DNA of 64,000 bases from CAADGU01 sp035444285 (GCA_035444285.1 DAOMOK010000004.1:387464-451463); one strand, 5' to 3'. Positions 49,049 to 59,215 are shown, counted from the stretch's first letter. The notes: a model not told the origin generated them from the sequence alone. Numbers and translations are program-made.

Positions 49049-51334
49049 CTAGGCCCGGATGCGCCAGGCGATGCGCAGCAGTGCGGCTACCGTTACCAGA
49101 ACGATGAGGAAGGCGGTGATGATCAGGATAAGCTGCTCGGTGTTGGTGAGTCTATTGCCGGACGCCGTTTCTGTTTCGGTGGGGGAAGTGGCAGATTCGC
49201 CGGTGGACACGGCCGTGGCCGTTGGCTCAGTGATGGCGTTTGCTGGCTGGCCGGTTTCGGACAAAATAATGTCCGGCTGCACAAACTGTGGGCCAGATAG
49301 GCCGGCTTCCCGGTAAATGACGACCGGCGGTTCCCCGGCGCGCGCCAGGGCAATGGTGCCAGATTCATTTGCCAGCCGGCCCTCTTCATACAGCGTATCT
49401 GCCGCTGCCTGAAAGCCACTCTCCATTTCGCCATAGATGCCCAATACGCTCATCTCTTCATCCCAGGGGGAAGCCAGCATGTGAAAAAAGCCGACATGGG
49501 GTGTGCCCAAGACCTGGTACACCTCTATCGGCATACTGGTTTGCTCCCCAGCCATGACCTCTTGCAGCGCCGGGTTGTTAAACGGCGTGCCAATGAGTAC
49601 AAGATGATGACCGGCATAGGCTTCGGGCGTTACGGCCGTGCTGCGCACCATATCCACATGCAAATCGGTTACAGCCTGGCTGCCCATCAAGGCGGCTAAG
49701 GAGAGAGCTGTTTGCAACTCTTCAGTCGTAGGCGTAGGCGGCAAAATTAGCCTTACGGGGGTCTCGTTATCTGGCGTCACAAACGGGTAAGGAAAGTGGT
49801 AAAGGTCGGGCAGTTCCACCGGCAGATAGTCAAATTGGAAGTAGGAATCGGCGTAGATTTTGGTCCAGCTACTTTCCGCGTTTACCTGTTCGCAGTTGTT
49901 GGCGGGCAGCAAGTTGGCAATAGCGAGTTTAACGTTTAATTCGCGGGCACGGCCGTCACGAATCAACTCATTCAATGCCTGCGCCGGTAAATCAAATGAA
50001 ACCCAGGCGCCGCCACCGGTACGGGCGGCATCCACTGCGCCCACGTAAATGTCATTCACATACACCTCGGCATAGGAACCTTGTGCCCGCAGTGCCGGGC
50101 TAAAAGCCATATGCAGCACCAATTTGGAGCCATCGGCCACCGTCGCCCCCGGCGGATATTGGAAGAAGTAATAACTATCGGTCAGGCCCAGACCGATAAT
50201 CTCGCGGTCAATCTCACCCAGTTGGGTAAACGAGGTTTGGTCCGTTGTCCAGGGACGAGCCAGGGTTGGCTCTGGTCGGTTAACCAGACTACGCACAAAA
50301 TGGAATGGGCCAGTGAGTGAGTCAAACGTGGGCTGGTCGGCAAAGGCCAGCCCGGCCTTCGCCAACCCCGCGGCATCGTTGCCACTGACGAGCAAGATGT
50401 GGTGGCGCGGCTGCCAGGGAGAAGGAAATATCTGGATTACGCCATCACCAGGGGGAATGGGAACCCCATCTTGAGACACAAACCCGGCCTCAGTAGGGGG
50501 CACCGGCATCAAACTGCCAAGCTCTTGAATGAGGGGCTGGTTGTCCGGTAAGCCCATAACAATCAGGTTGGCATTTCTCTTGTCCGCTTCGCTGAGTCTA
50601 TTGGCAGTAGTCACCTGAATGGGTAGGTGATCGGCCGTCAGTCCGGCGCCCAGCCGGGTGGCAACCTGGGCGGCGGTGGTCAATGTCAGGTCGTCCGCAT
50701 TTTCAGGCAGCACGAAGATAATGGGTGGTGGGTTTTGGCTGCCTTGCACGACAAGAGCCTGGGGTAGATCGGTTAGTTCGGGTGCGGGCGGCGTAGGTAG
50801 CAGGTTGACGTTTACCTGGCTGCTATTGTGGATGGTGAGCCATTGGCCCACATTAAAACTATCTTCACAGGGATCATCCGTTAGCCGCAGGTGCCCGGCA
50901 AAGGTGAGGTTGATGCCATCGGGTAACTGCTGCCCGGGTGGTACGGAAAAAGTGACGGTGTGTTGACGGCCGTCACCCACCGGGCGAAAACTGGTGACTT
51001 CCTGATTATTGGCCAAAACGGTCATAATGGCGGCGTTACTGTTGAGCAAAGGGGAGCCAGTATAGGTCAATTGAATTTCCACATCATCGGTAATAGGCCA
51101 GTCAGACTGGAAGGGAATCCATAAGGAACTGATCCCGTACAACCCTTTCAGCCGTACATCGTCATAGCCCAGATCGGCAAATGTCTGGCTGGTGGTGTCA
51201 AACGTTGGTTCAGGCGTTTCCTGCTCTGGGACAGCAACGGGTTCTTGGGCAGTAAGGGGGGCAATGTTCCAGATCAGCAAGAACCAACCCAGAAGTAGAA
51301 TGATTAATAATCGTGGTTTACTCAGCATAGTCAT
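49049..51334 (-). CDS. BcsB-like (cellulose synthase subunit B family) surface protein
   Basis: A 761-residue protein with a signal peptide (LLIILLLGWFLLIWNIAPLTA), two large carbohydrate-binding-like halves, and one C-terminal membrane helix (LILIITAFLIVLVTVAALLRIA). The organisation, with repeated beta-sandwich and flavodoxin-like domains, fits the BcsB family, which in cellulose synthase guides the polymer across the periplasm. The C-terminal helix is the BcsB anchor. No bcsA-like synthase with PilZ is in the window, although a GT2 is encoded divergently beside it. I infer a role in extrusion of another exopolysaccharide. Confidence 0.8.
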   Translation of the reverse strand: MTMLSKPRLLIILLLGWFLLIWNIAPLTAQEPVAVPEQETPEPTFDTTSQTFADLGYDDVRLKGLYGISSLWIPFQSDWPITDDVEIQLTYTGSPLLNSNAAIMTVLANNQEVTSFRPVGDGRQHTVTFSVPPGQQLPDGINLTFAGHLRLTDDPCEDSFNVGQWLTIHNSSQVNVNLLPTPPAPELTDLPQALVVQGSQNPPPIIFVLPENADDLTLTTAAQVATRLGAGLTADHLPIQVTTANRLSEADKRNANLIVMGLPDNQPLIQELGSLMPVPPTEAGFVSQDGVPIPPGDGVIQIFPSPWQPRHHILLVSGNDAAGLAKAGLAFADQPTFDSLTGPFHFVRSLVNRPEPTLARPWTTDQTSFTQLGEIDREIIGLGLTDSYYFFQYPPGATVADGSKLVLHMAFSPALRAQGSYAEVYVNDIYVGAVDAARTGGGAWVSFDLPAQALNELIRDGRARELNVKLAIANLLPANNCEQVNAESSWTKIYADSYFQFDYLPVELPDLYHFPYPFVTPDNETPVRLILPPTPTTEELQTALSLAALMGSQAVTDLHVDMVRSTAVTPEAYAGHHLVLIGTPFNNPALQEVMAGEQTSMPIEVYQVLGTPHVGFFHMLASPWDEEMSVLGIYGEMESGFQAAADTLYEEGRLANESGTIALARAGEPPVVIYREAGLSGPQFVQPDIILSETGQPANAITEPTATAVSTGESATSPTETETASGNRLTNTEQLILIITAFLIVLVTVAALLRIAWRIRA

Positions 51335-51450
51335 TTTCTCTTGGTATCTGTAGAAATAACGGTACGTTTTCTGACGATACTCCTCATTTAAGGTATTATC
51401 CAGTATTCATTCGACAAAACATTATACGCTAACCTGGAAATAAGCTGCAT

Positions 51451-52770
51451 ATGACGTTTCAACCTATTCATGTTACCAAAATTGAGTTAAGCTCCCCCTT
51501 ACCCTCCATCACGGCCGTTGACCCTGCCAAAGGGTTGCGCTACAGCGCCGTGCAACTCCTGGTGCGCCTGCACAATCATCCCCTGGGGCTGCTGGAATTG
51601 CCCCTGCCGGAAGAGACGTTGCTGCCGGCGGTTTATGCCCCGGCAGTCTGGGCCGCGCTAGGCGAGGCGATCAATGCTCATTTAGAGCAGGATGGTTGGC
51701 TCCGCCTGACGGAACTACCCCTGGCGGGCATTTCCCAACCGGACACGCCGCTCTGTCAGCAAGAGGAGGCGCGTTTATTAGAAAATGCGCCGCTGATCAG
51801 TGTGGTGATTTGCACACATGAACGGCCGTCTATGTTAGACGACTGCCTGGCCTCGGTGCTGGCGCTGGATTATCCGCAGTATGAGGTGGTAGTGGTGGAT
51901 AATGCGCCGCGCACCGATTCCACCCGGCAGGTGGTGCAGGGGAAGTATGGGCATGTCCCCCACTTGCGCTACGTGGTGGAGCCAAACCAGGGACAATGTT
52001 GGGCGCGAAATACAGGCGCGATGGCGGCGCGGGGAGAGATCATTGCCAACACCGATGATGATGTAATTGTAGACCCGCATTGGCTGATTGGCGTGCTGCG
52101 CGGTTTTGCGGCAGCGGATAATGTGGGTGGCGTCAATGGACTGACCATCCCGGCGGAGCTGGACACCGTAGAACAACTGTGGTTTGAGCAGTCGGGCGGT
52201 TTTAACAAGGGATATGAGCGGCAGATTTATGACATGGGGGCGCATAAACCGGCACGGCCGTTTTACCCTCTCTCTGCCGGGCTTTTTGGCACCGGCGCTA
52301 ATCTGGCGATCAAAAAGAGCGCCCTGGAAAAGGTGGGCTACTTTGATCCGGCCCTGGGCGCAGGCACCATCACTACCTGCGGCGATGACCTGGCCATGTA
52401 TGTGCAGCTATTGTTTGCGGGGTATCAACTGGTGTATGAGCCAACCGCCTTCTTGCAGCACATCCACCGCCGCGAGTATGTGGCGTTGCAAAAGCAGATT
52501 TATAACTATGGCGTCGGTTTTGCTGCTTTTATCACCAAGACGATGTGGGATAATCCCGGCCGAATCCCCGGTTTTGTGCTGCGTATTCCCTATGGCCTTT
52601 ACCTGCTGCTCAGCCCGCAATCGTTCAAGAATACCAAAAAGCAGGCCAACTACCCCGCCGATTTGAATGGGTTGGAACTACGCGGCATGCTCTACGGTAG
52701 CTACGCCTACCTGAAAAGCCGCCGCCAGACCCGCCGCCTGCTGCGCCAGCGCCGCGATGCTGGCAATTGA
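51451..52770 (+). CDS. GT2 family glycosyltransferase
   Basis: A 439-residue inverting GT2 enzyme. A 110-residue N-terminal region precedes the GT-A domain, which has SVVICTHERPSMLDDCLASVL, then the nucleotide-binding VVDNAPRTDSTR, and the DxD-type NTDDDVIVDPHW. The C-terminus contains TCGDDLAMYVQLL, the usual GT2 base region. The N-terminal extension resembles those of Chloroflexota/cyanobacterial surface glycosyltransferases. It is divergent from the BcsB-like gene, 116 bp apart. GGAAATAAG precedes the start. Confidence 0.9.
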   Translation: MTFQPIHVTKIELSSPLPSITAVDPAKGLRYSAVQLLVRLHNHPLGLLELPLPEETLLPAVYAPAVWAALGEAINAHLEQDGWLRLTELPLAGISQPDTPLCQQEEARLLENAPLISVVICTHERPSMLDDCLASVLALDYPQYEVVVVDNAPRTDSTRQVVQGKYGHVPHLRYVVEPNQGQCWARNTGAMAARGEIIANTDDDVIVDPHWLIGVLRGFAAADNVGGVNGLTIPAELDTVEQLWFEQSGGFNKGYERQIYDMGAHKPARPFYPLSAGLFGTGANLAIKKSALEKVGYFDPALGAGTITTCGDDLAMYVQLLFAGYQLVYEPTAFLQHIHRREYVALQKQIYNYGVGFAAFITKTMWDNPGRIPGFVLRIPYGLYLLLSPQSFKNTKKQANYPADLNGLELRGMLYGSYAYLKSRRQTRRLLRQRRDAGN

Positions 52771-52833
52771 AAAGTGTTGACTTTTGCCCGCAGGGCGCGA
52801 GAGCTAGATGTGCTATGTCCGTCAGCCGGGGTT

Positions 52834-53067
52834 TCAGGTGGAGCGAATGATGTGCCAGAGCAAAATGAGCAGAAAGGCGAAGAGCAGGGGCACAATGCCG
52901 ATCATTGACACGCGCCGCCAGCGGGCATAGGGGAACTTCAGGCCGATGGTTAGTTCACGGCCGATCAACAACAGCAGTAAGGTAAATACGGCAATCAACT
53001 GCAAATACAGGTACAATTCTTCCTGGCTCACGGCCGTGAGCGCCGCCGGGGGAAATAAGACATTCAT
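52834..53067 (-). CDS. Small two-helix membrane protein
   Basis: A 77-residue protein with two membrane helices. Its ATG overlaps the upstream CPBP gene's stop (TGATG), so it is translationally coupled. No family is recognised. A TTG at 53079 could extend it by four residues, but the overlap makes ATG 53067 more likely. It may be a partner of the CPBP protein. Confidence 0.6.
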   Translation of the reverse strand: MNVLFPPAALTAVSQEELYLYLQLIAVFTLLLLLIGRELTIGLKFPYARWRRVSMIGIVPLLFAFLLILLWHIIRST

Positions 53068-53870
53068 CAGAACACCCAACTCTCTATCACACGGGTCAGC
53101 ACACCTGCACTACCCATACCGGGCAGGATAAGAAAAAACATTAAGTTGGCTGCCGCATGGGCCAGACTGACGCCGATGAGGTTGTTGGTGGCCTGCCGCA
53201 GCCAACTCAGCGCCAGGGCCATGATAAAGATGAGCAAAATGTAGGGCCAGGGGCCTTGCCCCAAACTAAGCGTGGTATAGACCAGGGCCACCACCAGTCC
53301 GGCCAGATACCCATTCTCCCACAGTCGGGTGAGGGCTGTTTGCATGATGCCTCGGAACAGCCATTCTTCCAGAAAAGCCATGGCTACCACCAACACAAAG
53401 GCATAAAAAAGCCAGAGCAGGGGACTGCCGATCTCCGGCGGTGTGGGTTGTTGGAACTGGTACAACAGCCAGCCAGCAACCGCCCCTGCTGCTACCAATA
53501 GCACATAAAGAGGAAGCTGCCGCCAGGCGAAGCGTATATCAGGCCAGGGTAATTCTAGCAGCCAGATAAAGGTAACGGCCGTTAACCCCACCGGTACACT
53601 CACTATCAGTTGGGCAAACAGGGGCGAGAGATTACCCAGCGGCAGGGTGTAGGCCATGAGTCGCACGATTGCCGGAATCGTCAGTACCAGCAGCTCATGT
53701 TGGGGGTGGGGCCAGCGGAAGGTGCCATATAGCAGCAGAAGAATGAGCATCACACTGTACAGCGTGATGCCTGACAAAACGAACTGCTGCATCATCAGCA
53801 GCTCCGCCAGCAGCGCCACTAAACCGGCTGCACCGGCTATTACCCAACTTTCAAGACGATCAAGCGCCAT
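53067..53870 (-). CDS. CPBP family intramembrane glutamic endopeptidase
   Basis: A 267-residue polytopic protein with about eight helices. The CPBP motifs are EEWLFRGIMQ (EExxxR) and the later GVSLAHAAANLMFF (HxxxN), which place the catalytic residues in the membrane as in Rce1/MroQ. Bacterial CPBPs process or shield peptides and may act in envelope protein handling. It is between the flippase and the small membrane protein genes, coupled with both. Confidence 0.88.
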   Translation of the reverse strand: MALDRLESWVIAGAAGLVALLAELLMMQQFVLSGITLYSVMLILLLLYGTFRWPHPQHELLVLTIPAIVRLMAYTLPLGNLSPLFAQLIVSVPVGLTAVTFIWLLELPWPDIRFAWRQLPLYVLLVAAGAVAGWLLYQFQQPTPPEIGSPLLWLFYAFVLVVAMAFLEEWLFRGIMQTALTRLWENGYLAGLVVALVYTTLSLGQGPWPYILLIFIMALALSWLRQATNNLIGVSLAHAAANLMFFLILPGMGSAGVLTRVIESWVF

Positions 53871-53876
53871 GCTGCC

Positions 53877-55208
53877 TCATTGAACGGTTTCCTTCGTGAT
53901 CGCCGGTACATTGCGGGCTTGCATTGCCACCCGGTATACGGTCGGCGCCATCCAAATCCCTTCCAGATAAATTGCCAGCACCCAGCCGAAACTCAACCCT
54001 GTCAGGCCGCCCACGGCTGCCCCGACAATAGCCAGGGACAGTTCCAGACCGGCTGCTGCCAGAAATAAGGCCGCTGCCTGTTTAAGCTCGCGCCTGATCT
54101 GGCGAATGGCCACATAATGTACCCGGATAATGATGGGCAGCGCCGCCAGCAACAAAATGCGCAGGCTCAGGGCGGCCGTTTCACCATAAGAGGGATCAAA
54201 AAAGCTCAGCATGAACTCAGCGCCAACCATGATGACCAGCCCCGCTGCCACCACCCCAATTAACGAAGCCCGCAGCGTGAATCGGATTTTTTGCGCCAGC
54301 ATGGAAGCGTCGGCTGAACTGATGGCATACAGCGCCTGAGTCAGGGAGGTGGGCACAATAAACAAGCTGCTGGCTACCAGCCAGGCCACATAAAAACTGG
54401 CGTTTATCTCTGGCGACAACATAACGGTGACAATGACCGGCATGGCAAATTGCACCGTCTGTAAGGACAGATTGAGAATGTGGTGCGCCAGCGCCATTCC
54501 CCGCAATTCTCGGAAAACGTCCCAACGCAGCCGGAAATTGGCCGTCAGCAGTCGCCGCTTGCCTACCAACCATACCAGGAACAGCAGCGACAGGATATTG
54601 CCCGCAAACCAGGCGGCGTAAATAGCCATGGCTCCCGCCGACCGGAAATAATAACCAATGGGGACAAGTAGGATAAGTTTACTGATGGCAAAAACCGCAT
54701 TACGCCACAACTGCCAGCTACCGTGCAGCAGGCCCAGCATGGCCTGATCCAGCACCAATACCATGCTCGTAATGGCTACCCCCGCCGTAAACAACAGGAA
54801 ATTGCCCCAAGACGTTGTCAGCAGGGCAAAATCGGCCGAGAGATGGGAGACAATGATGGCAAACCCGGCGCCTAACACCAGTGATGCGACCCCGGCAATC
54901 ACCAGGGCGGTGGTAATGAGTGAAACCACAATCTGCGAACGGCGGCGTAATTCGCCAATGAGCAATGTGCCCATGCCCATCATACCGATGGTGCCCAACA
55001 ACAACATGGCGGAAACGGCCGCAGCCGCCAACCCCGCTTCTGTCGCTGTAAACTGCCGCGCCACCACCCACCAATAGGCAAAACCCAGGCCGGATGTGAC
55101 CACCAACGTACCCACCAGGGACAGGGCATTGACCAGGATGACCCGGTTACTGGTCAACATGTGTACCCACCAGTTCTTTGATAGCAGCATGTGCAGGCGT
55201 GTGGGCAT
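53877..55208 (-). CDS. Oligosaccharide flippase (Wzx-like MATE/MOP superfamily)
   Basis: A 443-residue protein with about twelve to fourteen membrane helices in the polysaccharide-biosynthesis (MOP) pattern. The N-terminal LVNALSLVGTLVVTSGLGFAYWWVVARQFTATEAG and TMGMG-type turns are typical of Wzx flippases. It probably moves lipid-linked repeat units across the membrane. TAGGAG precedes the ATG. It is in one minus-strand run with GT4, GT39-like and DUF1616 genes. Confidence 0.88.
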   Translation of the reverse strand: MPTRLHMLLSKNWWVHMLTSNRVILVNALSLVGTLVVTSGLGFAYWWVVARQFTATEAGLAAAAVSAMLLLGTIGMMGMGTLLIGELRRRSQIVVSLITTALVIAGVASLVLGAGFAIIVSHLSADFALLTTSWGNFLLFTAGVAITSMVLVLDQAMLGLLHGSWQLWRNAVFAISKLILLVPIGYYFRSAGAMAIYAAWFAGNILSLLFLVWLVGKRRLLTANFRLRWDVFRELRGMALAHHILNLSLQTVQFAMPVIVTVMLSPEINASFYVAWLVASSLFIVPTSLTQALYAISSADASMLAQKIRFTLRASLIGVVAAGLVIMVGAEFMLSFFDPSYGETAALSLRILLLAALPIIIRVHYVAIRQIRRELKQAAALFLAAAGLELSLAIVGAAVGGLTGLSFGWVLAIYLEGIWMAPTVYRVAMQARNVPAITKETVQ

Positions 55209-55220
55209 CTTTGTTATCTC

Positions 55221-55991
55221 CTAACGGACAACGCGCCGCAGATAAACTTGACGGTAAATCTCCTGGGGCGCGTCCAGTCGGTAAAGGGTGGCCTTGATAA
55301 AATCAGTTTCGCCGATGATAGGTGGGGAGGCGAAATCCGTTTGCCACGTTTCCCCGGCAGCCAGGGTGATGACCGGCCATTCCTGCATTTGCCCCTGGCG
55401 GTTGCTCAGTTCCAGCCGGTATTGTCTGACGGCCGTCTCCTGATTTTGTATGCCCACCTGGAGTTGTGTTTCGGCCTCGTCGGCCCATAACAGCCACAAT
55501 TGGGTAAACGGGGGCGCGGGCCGGTTTTCTGCACCGGCGCGGGCTGTCAGATAAGCGCCCATTAACACCCCCCCGGCCAAAAGCATGAGCAGCAGTTGGT
55601 GCAGGCGCAGCGGTACCTGAATGACGCTCAAGTCTACCTGGGCCGTTTGCTGCATACGCCCCAGGGCCAGCACATTGGCTATGATGGTAATGCTACCCAG
55701 ATACATGACCCACGAGGCGGGCTGCAAGCCCCAGGGCGTGAAATGCAGCAGTAAACCACCTATGGCTGCCAGACCCAGGCTGAGGCCGCAGCTAAACGCT
55801 AACTTTTCGGCAAAACCGAGTGGGTATTTGACAAAAATAGCGGTGGTTAGGGCGTAACCGGGCAAGATGGCGACCAGGGCGACGGCAAACAAGACCCGCA
55901 CTGCGCCCAGTTCCCAATCCAGCAGGGTCAGCAGCATCAGCACGGCCGTCACCAAAATCATAATGAGCCGGTTTGTTACTTTAGCGGTCAC
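55221..55991 (-). CDS. DUF1616-like membrane protein
   Basis: A 256-residue protein with about five N-terminal helices (AILPGYALTTAIFVKYPLGFAEKLAFSCGLSL is the DUF1616 signature) and a 100-residue beta-rich extracellular part. The family is found with archaeal and bacterial surface glycan genes and has no known activity. It starts with GTG at 55991, overlapping the upstream gene by 11 bp, so it is translationally coupled. Confidence 0.8.
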   Translation of the reverse strand: MTAKVTNRLIMILVTAVLMLLTLLDWELGAVRVLFAVALVAILPGYALTTAIFVKYPLGFAEKLAFSCGLSLGLAAIGGLLLHFTPWGLQPASWVMYLGSITIIANVLALGRMQQTAQVDLSVIQVPLRLHQLLLMLLAGGVLMGAYLTARAGAENRPAPPFTQLWLLWADEAETQLQVGIQNQETAVRQYRLELSNRQGQMQEWPVITLAAGETWQTDFASPPIIGETDFIKATLYRLDAPQEIYRQVYLRRVVR

Positions 55992-57897
55992 AGTTGCTTA
56001 AATCCACCTGGTAAATAACCAGATCGCCCCCATCATAAACCAGGCTGAAACCGTCGTGCGCTCTGAATTTGTCCAGCACGGCCGTTTCCAGCGGTTCTGT
56101 ATAGGGCAGTTCATTTTCGGCGTCCTCATAGTAAAAGCCCAACAATGGCAGATGAGAATTAAACCGGTAATCTACGATTAAATAATCAACTTGTCCCTCG
56201 CAGAGCGTGCGGTACTCTACCTCCGTGAAGGGCACATCCAGAAAAATGCCGGGCACGTTGATGTTATTCCACGAGCCTGTTACCTGGTATTGACGGCCGT
56301 ATGCCACCTGCAACAATCCATTGATCCGGTCGGCTGCCAGCCGGTGTTCCGGCCCCAAATAGTCGAGGAACCATTGCGTAGTCGCCAACCCTTGCACTTC
56401 CACCGACCGGGTGTCGGCTGCCGCCCGGTACGGGCCAGGCATCAGCGCCCAACGCGGGAAACTAACCAAAAAATTACCCCAAAACATAAGAACGATCACG
56501 GCCGTGAGCGCCGCATGTCGCCATCGCACCCAGGAAGCATCGGCCGCCGGGTAAAGCTTAGTGGCGCTCACCGCCAGCACAAAGGCAATACCAAAAAACA
56601 TGAACGGGCCGATGCGGGAAGCAATTTCCGGCCCTTTCTCCGAAAAACGGAGTAACTGCGTCACCGGATAGAGCAGGCCGATGATGCAGAGGAAAAGGTA
56701 TGTGGGCCGGTTTCGGTACTCGCGCCAGATGACAATAGCCCCCACCATCAGCCCTAGCAAAATTGAGAAAGCTGTGCTGTAAACGATGACCCGCTCCCAC
56801 AAACGCAGCGCATTTTCCCCCTGTGCTGAAAACAGTTGCCGCCCTGTTTCATCACGCACCAACACTTTGAACAAATCAAACACGGCGCCGGACAGTACCG
56901 GTACCAGGTAATCAATGGTAATGATGGCTACGTACATCATCCAGGACAAAATAGCCACCAGCGCGAGCACGGCCGTGCCAAACAACATCGTCCGGCTTTG
57001 TCCCTCATACGGAAAAAAGTAGGCTACTACCGCCCACAAAGTCAGGCAGATGAGCAAGAAATAGCTGGTGACATGGTGTGTTACCAGGGTAGCGCAGATA
57101 CCAAAAATAATAAGCAGCGAAGACCCCAACGGTTTGTCTTTGTGATGGCTCATGCGGTATTGAATACCCAAAAACACCATCACCACGAAAACCAGGGCCA
57201 GCGATTCATAAGAGAATTGGGCATCAAAGAAGATGAAGTGAGGATTGGCGGCATAAATAACCGTGGCAATTCCCGCCAGGCGCGGCGATTCGCTCGTTTT
57301 CTCAAAAAAAAGAAACAGCACCAGCACAAACACGGCCCGCGCTACCAAAATGGTGATGATCCCGGCATAAAAAATGTTCAGACCGCTGAGATGAGCCAGA
57401 GCTACGGCAATGTTTTCCAGGCCAGGGTACAACGGGCTGACGGGCAGCAGGGGGTGTTCCCGGAAATGGTAGCCCGTTTCCAGGATATTGGTGGCGGTGC
57501 GGTAATGCAGCAGTTCATCGTAAAAGGTGAAGTAGATCGGGCTGTGCATCACCTTGACCAGGTACAGGCCAATGCCTGCCAACAGCACCAGCGCCACCCG
57601 TTCGCGGCGTGAAGCCACCGGCGAGATCAGCCGCCAGGTAATTAAGGCGTAAAAGGTCAAAATACCCAGCCAGAAAATCAGTTCATAATACGGGTCCTGG
57701 CGGCGCGCCCCATTAAAGCCCCAGGCCACCACCAATAAACAGACGGCCCCGGCAAAGCTGATGGCGGGCGCCCAGCCCCATTTCTGGTTTTCGCTCTCAT
57801 CGTAGGGCAGATCGCCGTGGGCAGGGGCAGCCAGCGGTGGTGGAAAAAGCCACAGTTCCAACCAATGCAGACGCGGATGCATCAGGGCGCTTTTCAT
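55981..57897 (-). CDS. Polytopic membrane protein, GT39/GT-C-like
   Basis: A 638-residue protein with about thirteen helices and a C-terminal soluble part of about 130 residues. A possible acidic site (IYFTFYDELLHYRTA) in the first extracytoplasmic loop would fit GT-C glycosyltransferases, which use lipid-linked donors. The final region has a WNNINVPGIFLD segment. I am sure only of a large membrane protein in a glycan gene run. ATG 57897 overlaps the GT4 stop by 4 bp; a TTG at 57906 is an alternative. Confidence 0.75.
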   Translation of the reverse strand: MKSALMHPRLHWLELWLFPPPLAAPAHGDLPYDESENQKWGWAPAISFAGAVCLLVVAWGFNGARRQDPYYELIFWLGILTFYALITWRLISPVASRRERVALVLLAGIGLYLVKVMHSPIYFTFYDELLHYRTATNILETGYHFREHPLLPVSPLYPGLENIAVALAHLSGLNIFYAGIITILVARAVFVLVLFLFFEKTSESPRLAGIATVIYAANPHFIFFDAQFSYESLALVFVVMVFLGIQYRMSHHKDKPLGSSLLIIFGICATLVTHHVTSYFLLICLTLWAVVAYFFPYEGQSRTMLFGTAVLALVAILSWMMYVAIITIDYLVPVLSGAVFDLFKVLVRDETGRQLFSAQGENALRLWERVIVYSTAFSILLGLMVGAIVIWREYRNRPTYLFLCIIGLLYPVTQLLRFSEKGPEIASRIGPFMFFGIAFVLAVSATKLYPAADASWVRWRHAALTAVIVLMFWGNFLVSFPRWALMPGPYRAAADTRSVEVQGLATTQWFLDYLGPEHRLAADRINGLLQVAYGRQYQVTGSWNNINVPGIFLDVPFTEVEYRTLCEGQVDYLIVDYRFNSHLPLLGFYYEDAENELPYTEPLETAVLDKFRAHDGFSLVYDGGDLVIYQVDLSNCDR

Positions 57898-59156
57898 GGC
57901 TGACAAAGTTTTTGGTAAATGCCTTCGATGCGGGAAACGACGGTGTGGGCCTGGAAGGCGGTGACGCGCTGACGGGCAGCGCCGCTCATTTGCTGATGTA
58001 AGGCCGGGTCAGCCAGCAGCCGCTGCATGGCCTGGCGCAGGGCCATTGGGTCGCCGGGCGGAACCAATAGCCCGGTTTCACCATCGGCGACAATGTCAGG
58101 GATGCCGCCGACGCGGCTGGCAATGACGGGTACACCGGCAACCATGGCTTCCATGACGACGGTGGGACTGGGTTCAGGCCAGTTGGAAGGCACAATGCCG
58201 ATGTGGCTGCGCCGCCACGCTTCCATCACGGCCGTGTTCGGCCAGTTCTTGAAGATATGCACCTGTGGTGGTATGTCCAGTTGGGACAGGGGAAAGTCGC
58301 TGAGTTCATAGCCAATGAGGACGAGGGGGACGGGTTGGTTGGAGAATGCGGCCGTGTCCAAACCGCGATACGCTTCCAACAACACATCCATCCCCTTTTG
58401 TTTGCCAAAAGACCCCACAAAGAGCATGAACGGCTCGGTCGGTAATTGTGCCAACTGCGCCTCCCAATCAGGGGGCGGTGGGGCGATGTTGTCTGGGATG
58501 AAGTTGGGCACTACTTCATACGGTAGGCCGCTGCCCACCAACTGGCTGCCTTCGGCCACCGCCTGGCTGACAGGTACATACATATCTATGCGCCGGTCTT
58601 GCGCCCGGCGCATGGCGCGCTGCCCCAGGTGCGTCATTGTCCCTTTTGCCAGACCATAATGGTCGTTGAGGCAGCGCCAGCATTTGCCCCAGGCTGGCCC
58701 GGTGCAAAACGCATCCTGGTGAATAAACGTCCACTTGCCGCAGCTTAGCCCGAACTCATGCAGTGTAATGACCAGTCGGGCCTTGCTCCATTGTTTGAGT
58801 GGCAGATAGGAAAAGGAAAGCCAGTTGTGGGCATGGACAATATCTGGCTGTTCCTGGGCTAGAATGCGGCGAATAGCCAGCGCCAGTTCAGGATCAGGGA
58901 AGGGCGGCGCATAGCTGCGCCGTTCATCCACAAACAGCAGCTTTTCCGCCCGTGAAACGGTACCGCGAATGCGATACAGGCGCACACCCTGCACCTCTTC
59001 ATAGGGTGGCATTTCCTCACCCCAACCGCCCTGTCGCAGCGTAATGACGGCCACTTCGTGCCCCCGTGCGGCCAGTGCTTCGCTCAAATCTTTGACATGC
59101 CGTTCTAACCCGCCTAAAACGGGAGGGTAAAACTGCGTTAACATTACCAATCGCAT
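57894..59156 (-). CDS. GT4 family glycosyltransferase
   Basis: A 420-residue GT-B enzyme. N-terminal QFYPPVLGGLERHVKDLSEALAARGHEVAVIT and C-terminal ESPTVVMEAMVAGVPVIASRVGGIPDIV-type block (here EPSPTVVMEAMVAGVP) mark GT4. LFVGSFGKQKGMDVLLEAY is the phosphate-binding block. The in-frame start at 59357 adds 67 residues without family character, so I took ATG 59156, which is preceded by GGGAG at long spacing. It heads an overlapping run with the GT39-like gene. Confidence 0.9.
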   Translation of the reverse strand: MRLVMLTQFYPPVLGGLERHVKDLSEALAARGHEVAVITLRQGGWGEEMPPYEEVQGVRLYRIRGTVSRAEKLLFVDERRSYAPPFPDPELALAIRRILAQEQPDIVHAHNWLSFSYLPLKQWSKARLVITLHEFGLSCGKWTFIHQDAFCTGPAWGKCWRCLNDHYGLAKGTMTHLGQRAMRRAQDRRIDMYVPVSQAVAEGSQLVGSGLPYEVVPNFIPDNIAPPPPDWEAQLAQLPTEPFMLFVGSFGKQKGMDVLLEAYRGLDTAAFSNQPVPLVLIGYELSDFPLSQLDIPPQVHIFKNWPNTAVMEAWRRSHIGIVPSNWPEPSPTVVMEAMVAGVPVIASRVGGIPDIVADGETGLLVPPGDPMALRQAMQRLLADPALHQQMSGAARQRVTAFQAHTVVSRIEGIYQKLCQP

Positions 59157-59215
59157 GAAATTTATCTGTCTCCCAAAAATAACGATGCTTTTATACCGTA
59201 ACCCCGATGTCCTGG

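Noticed and set aside
56836..57612. 258-residue plus-strand frame inside the polytopic gene 55981-57897
   Set aside because: Composition is His/Gln/Arg-rich with no hydrophobic core, and it is the complement of a convincing membrane protein.
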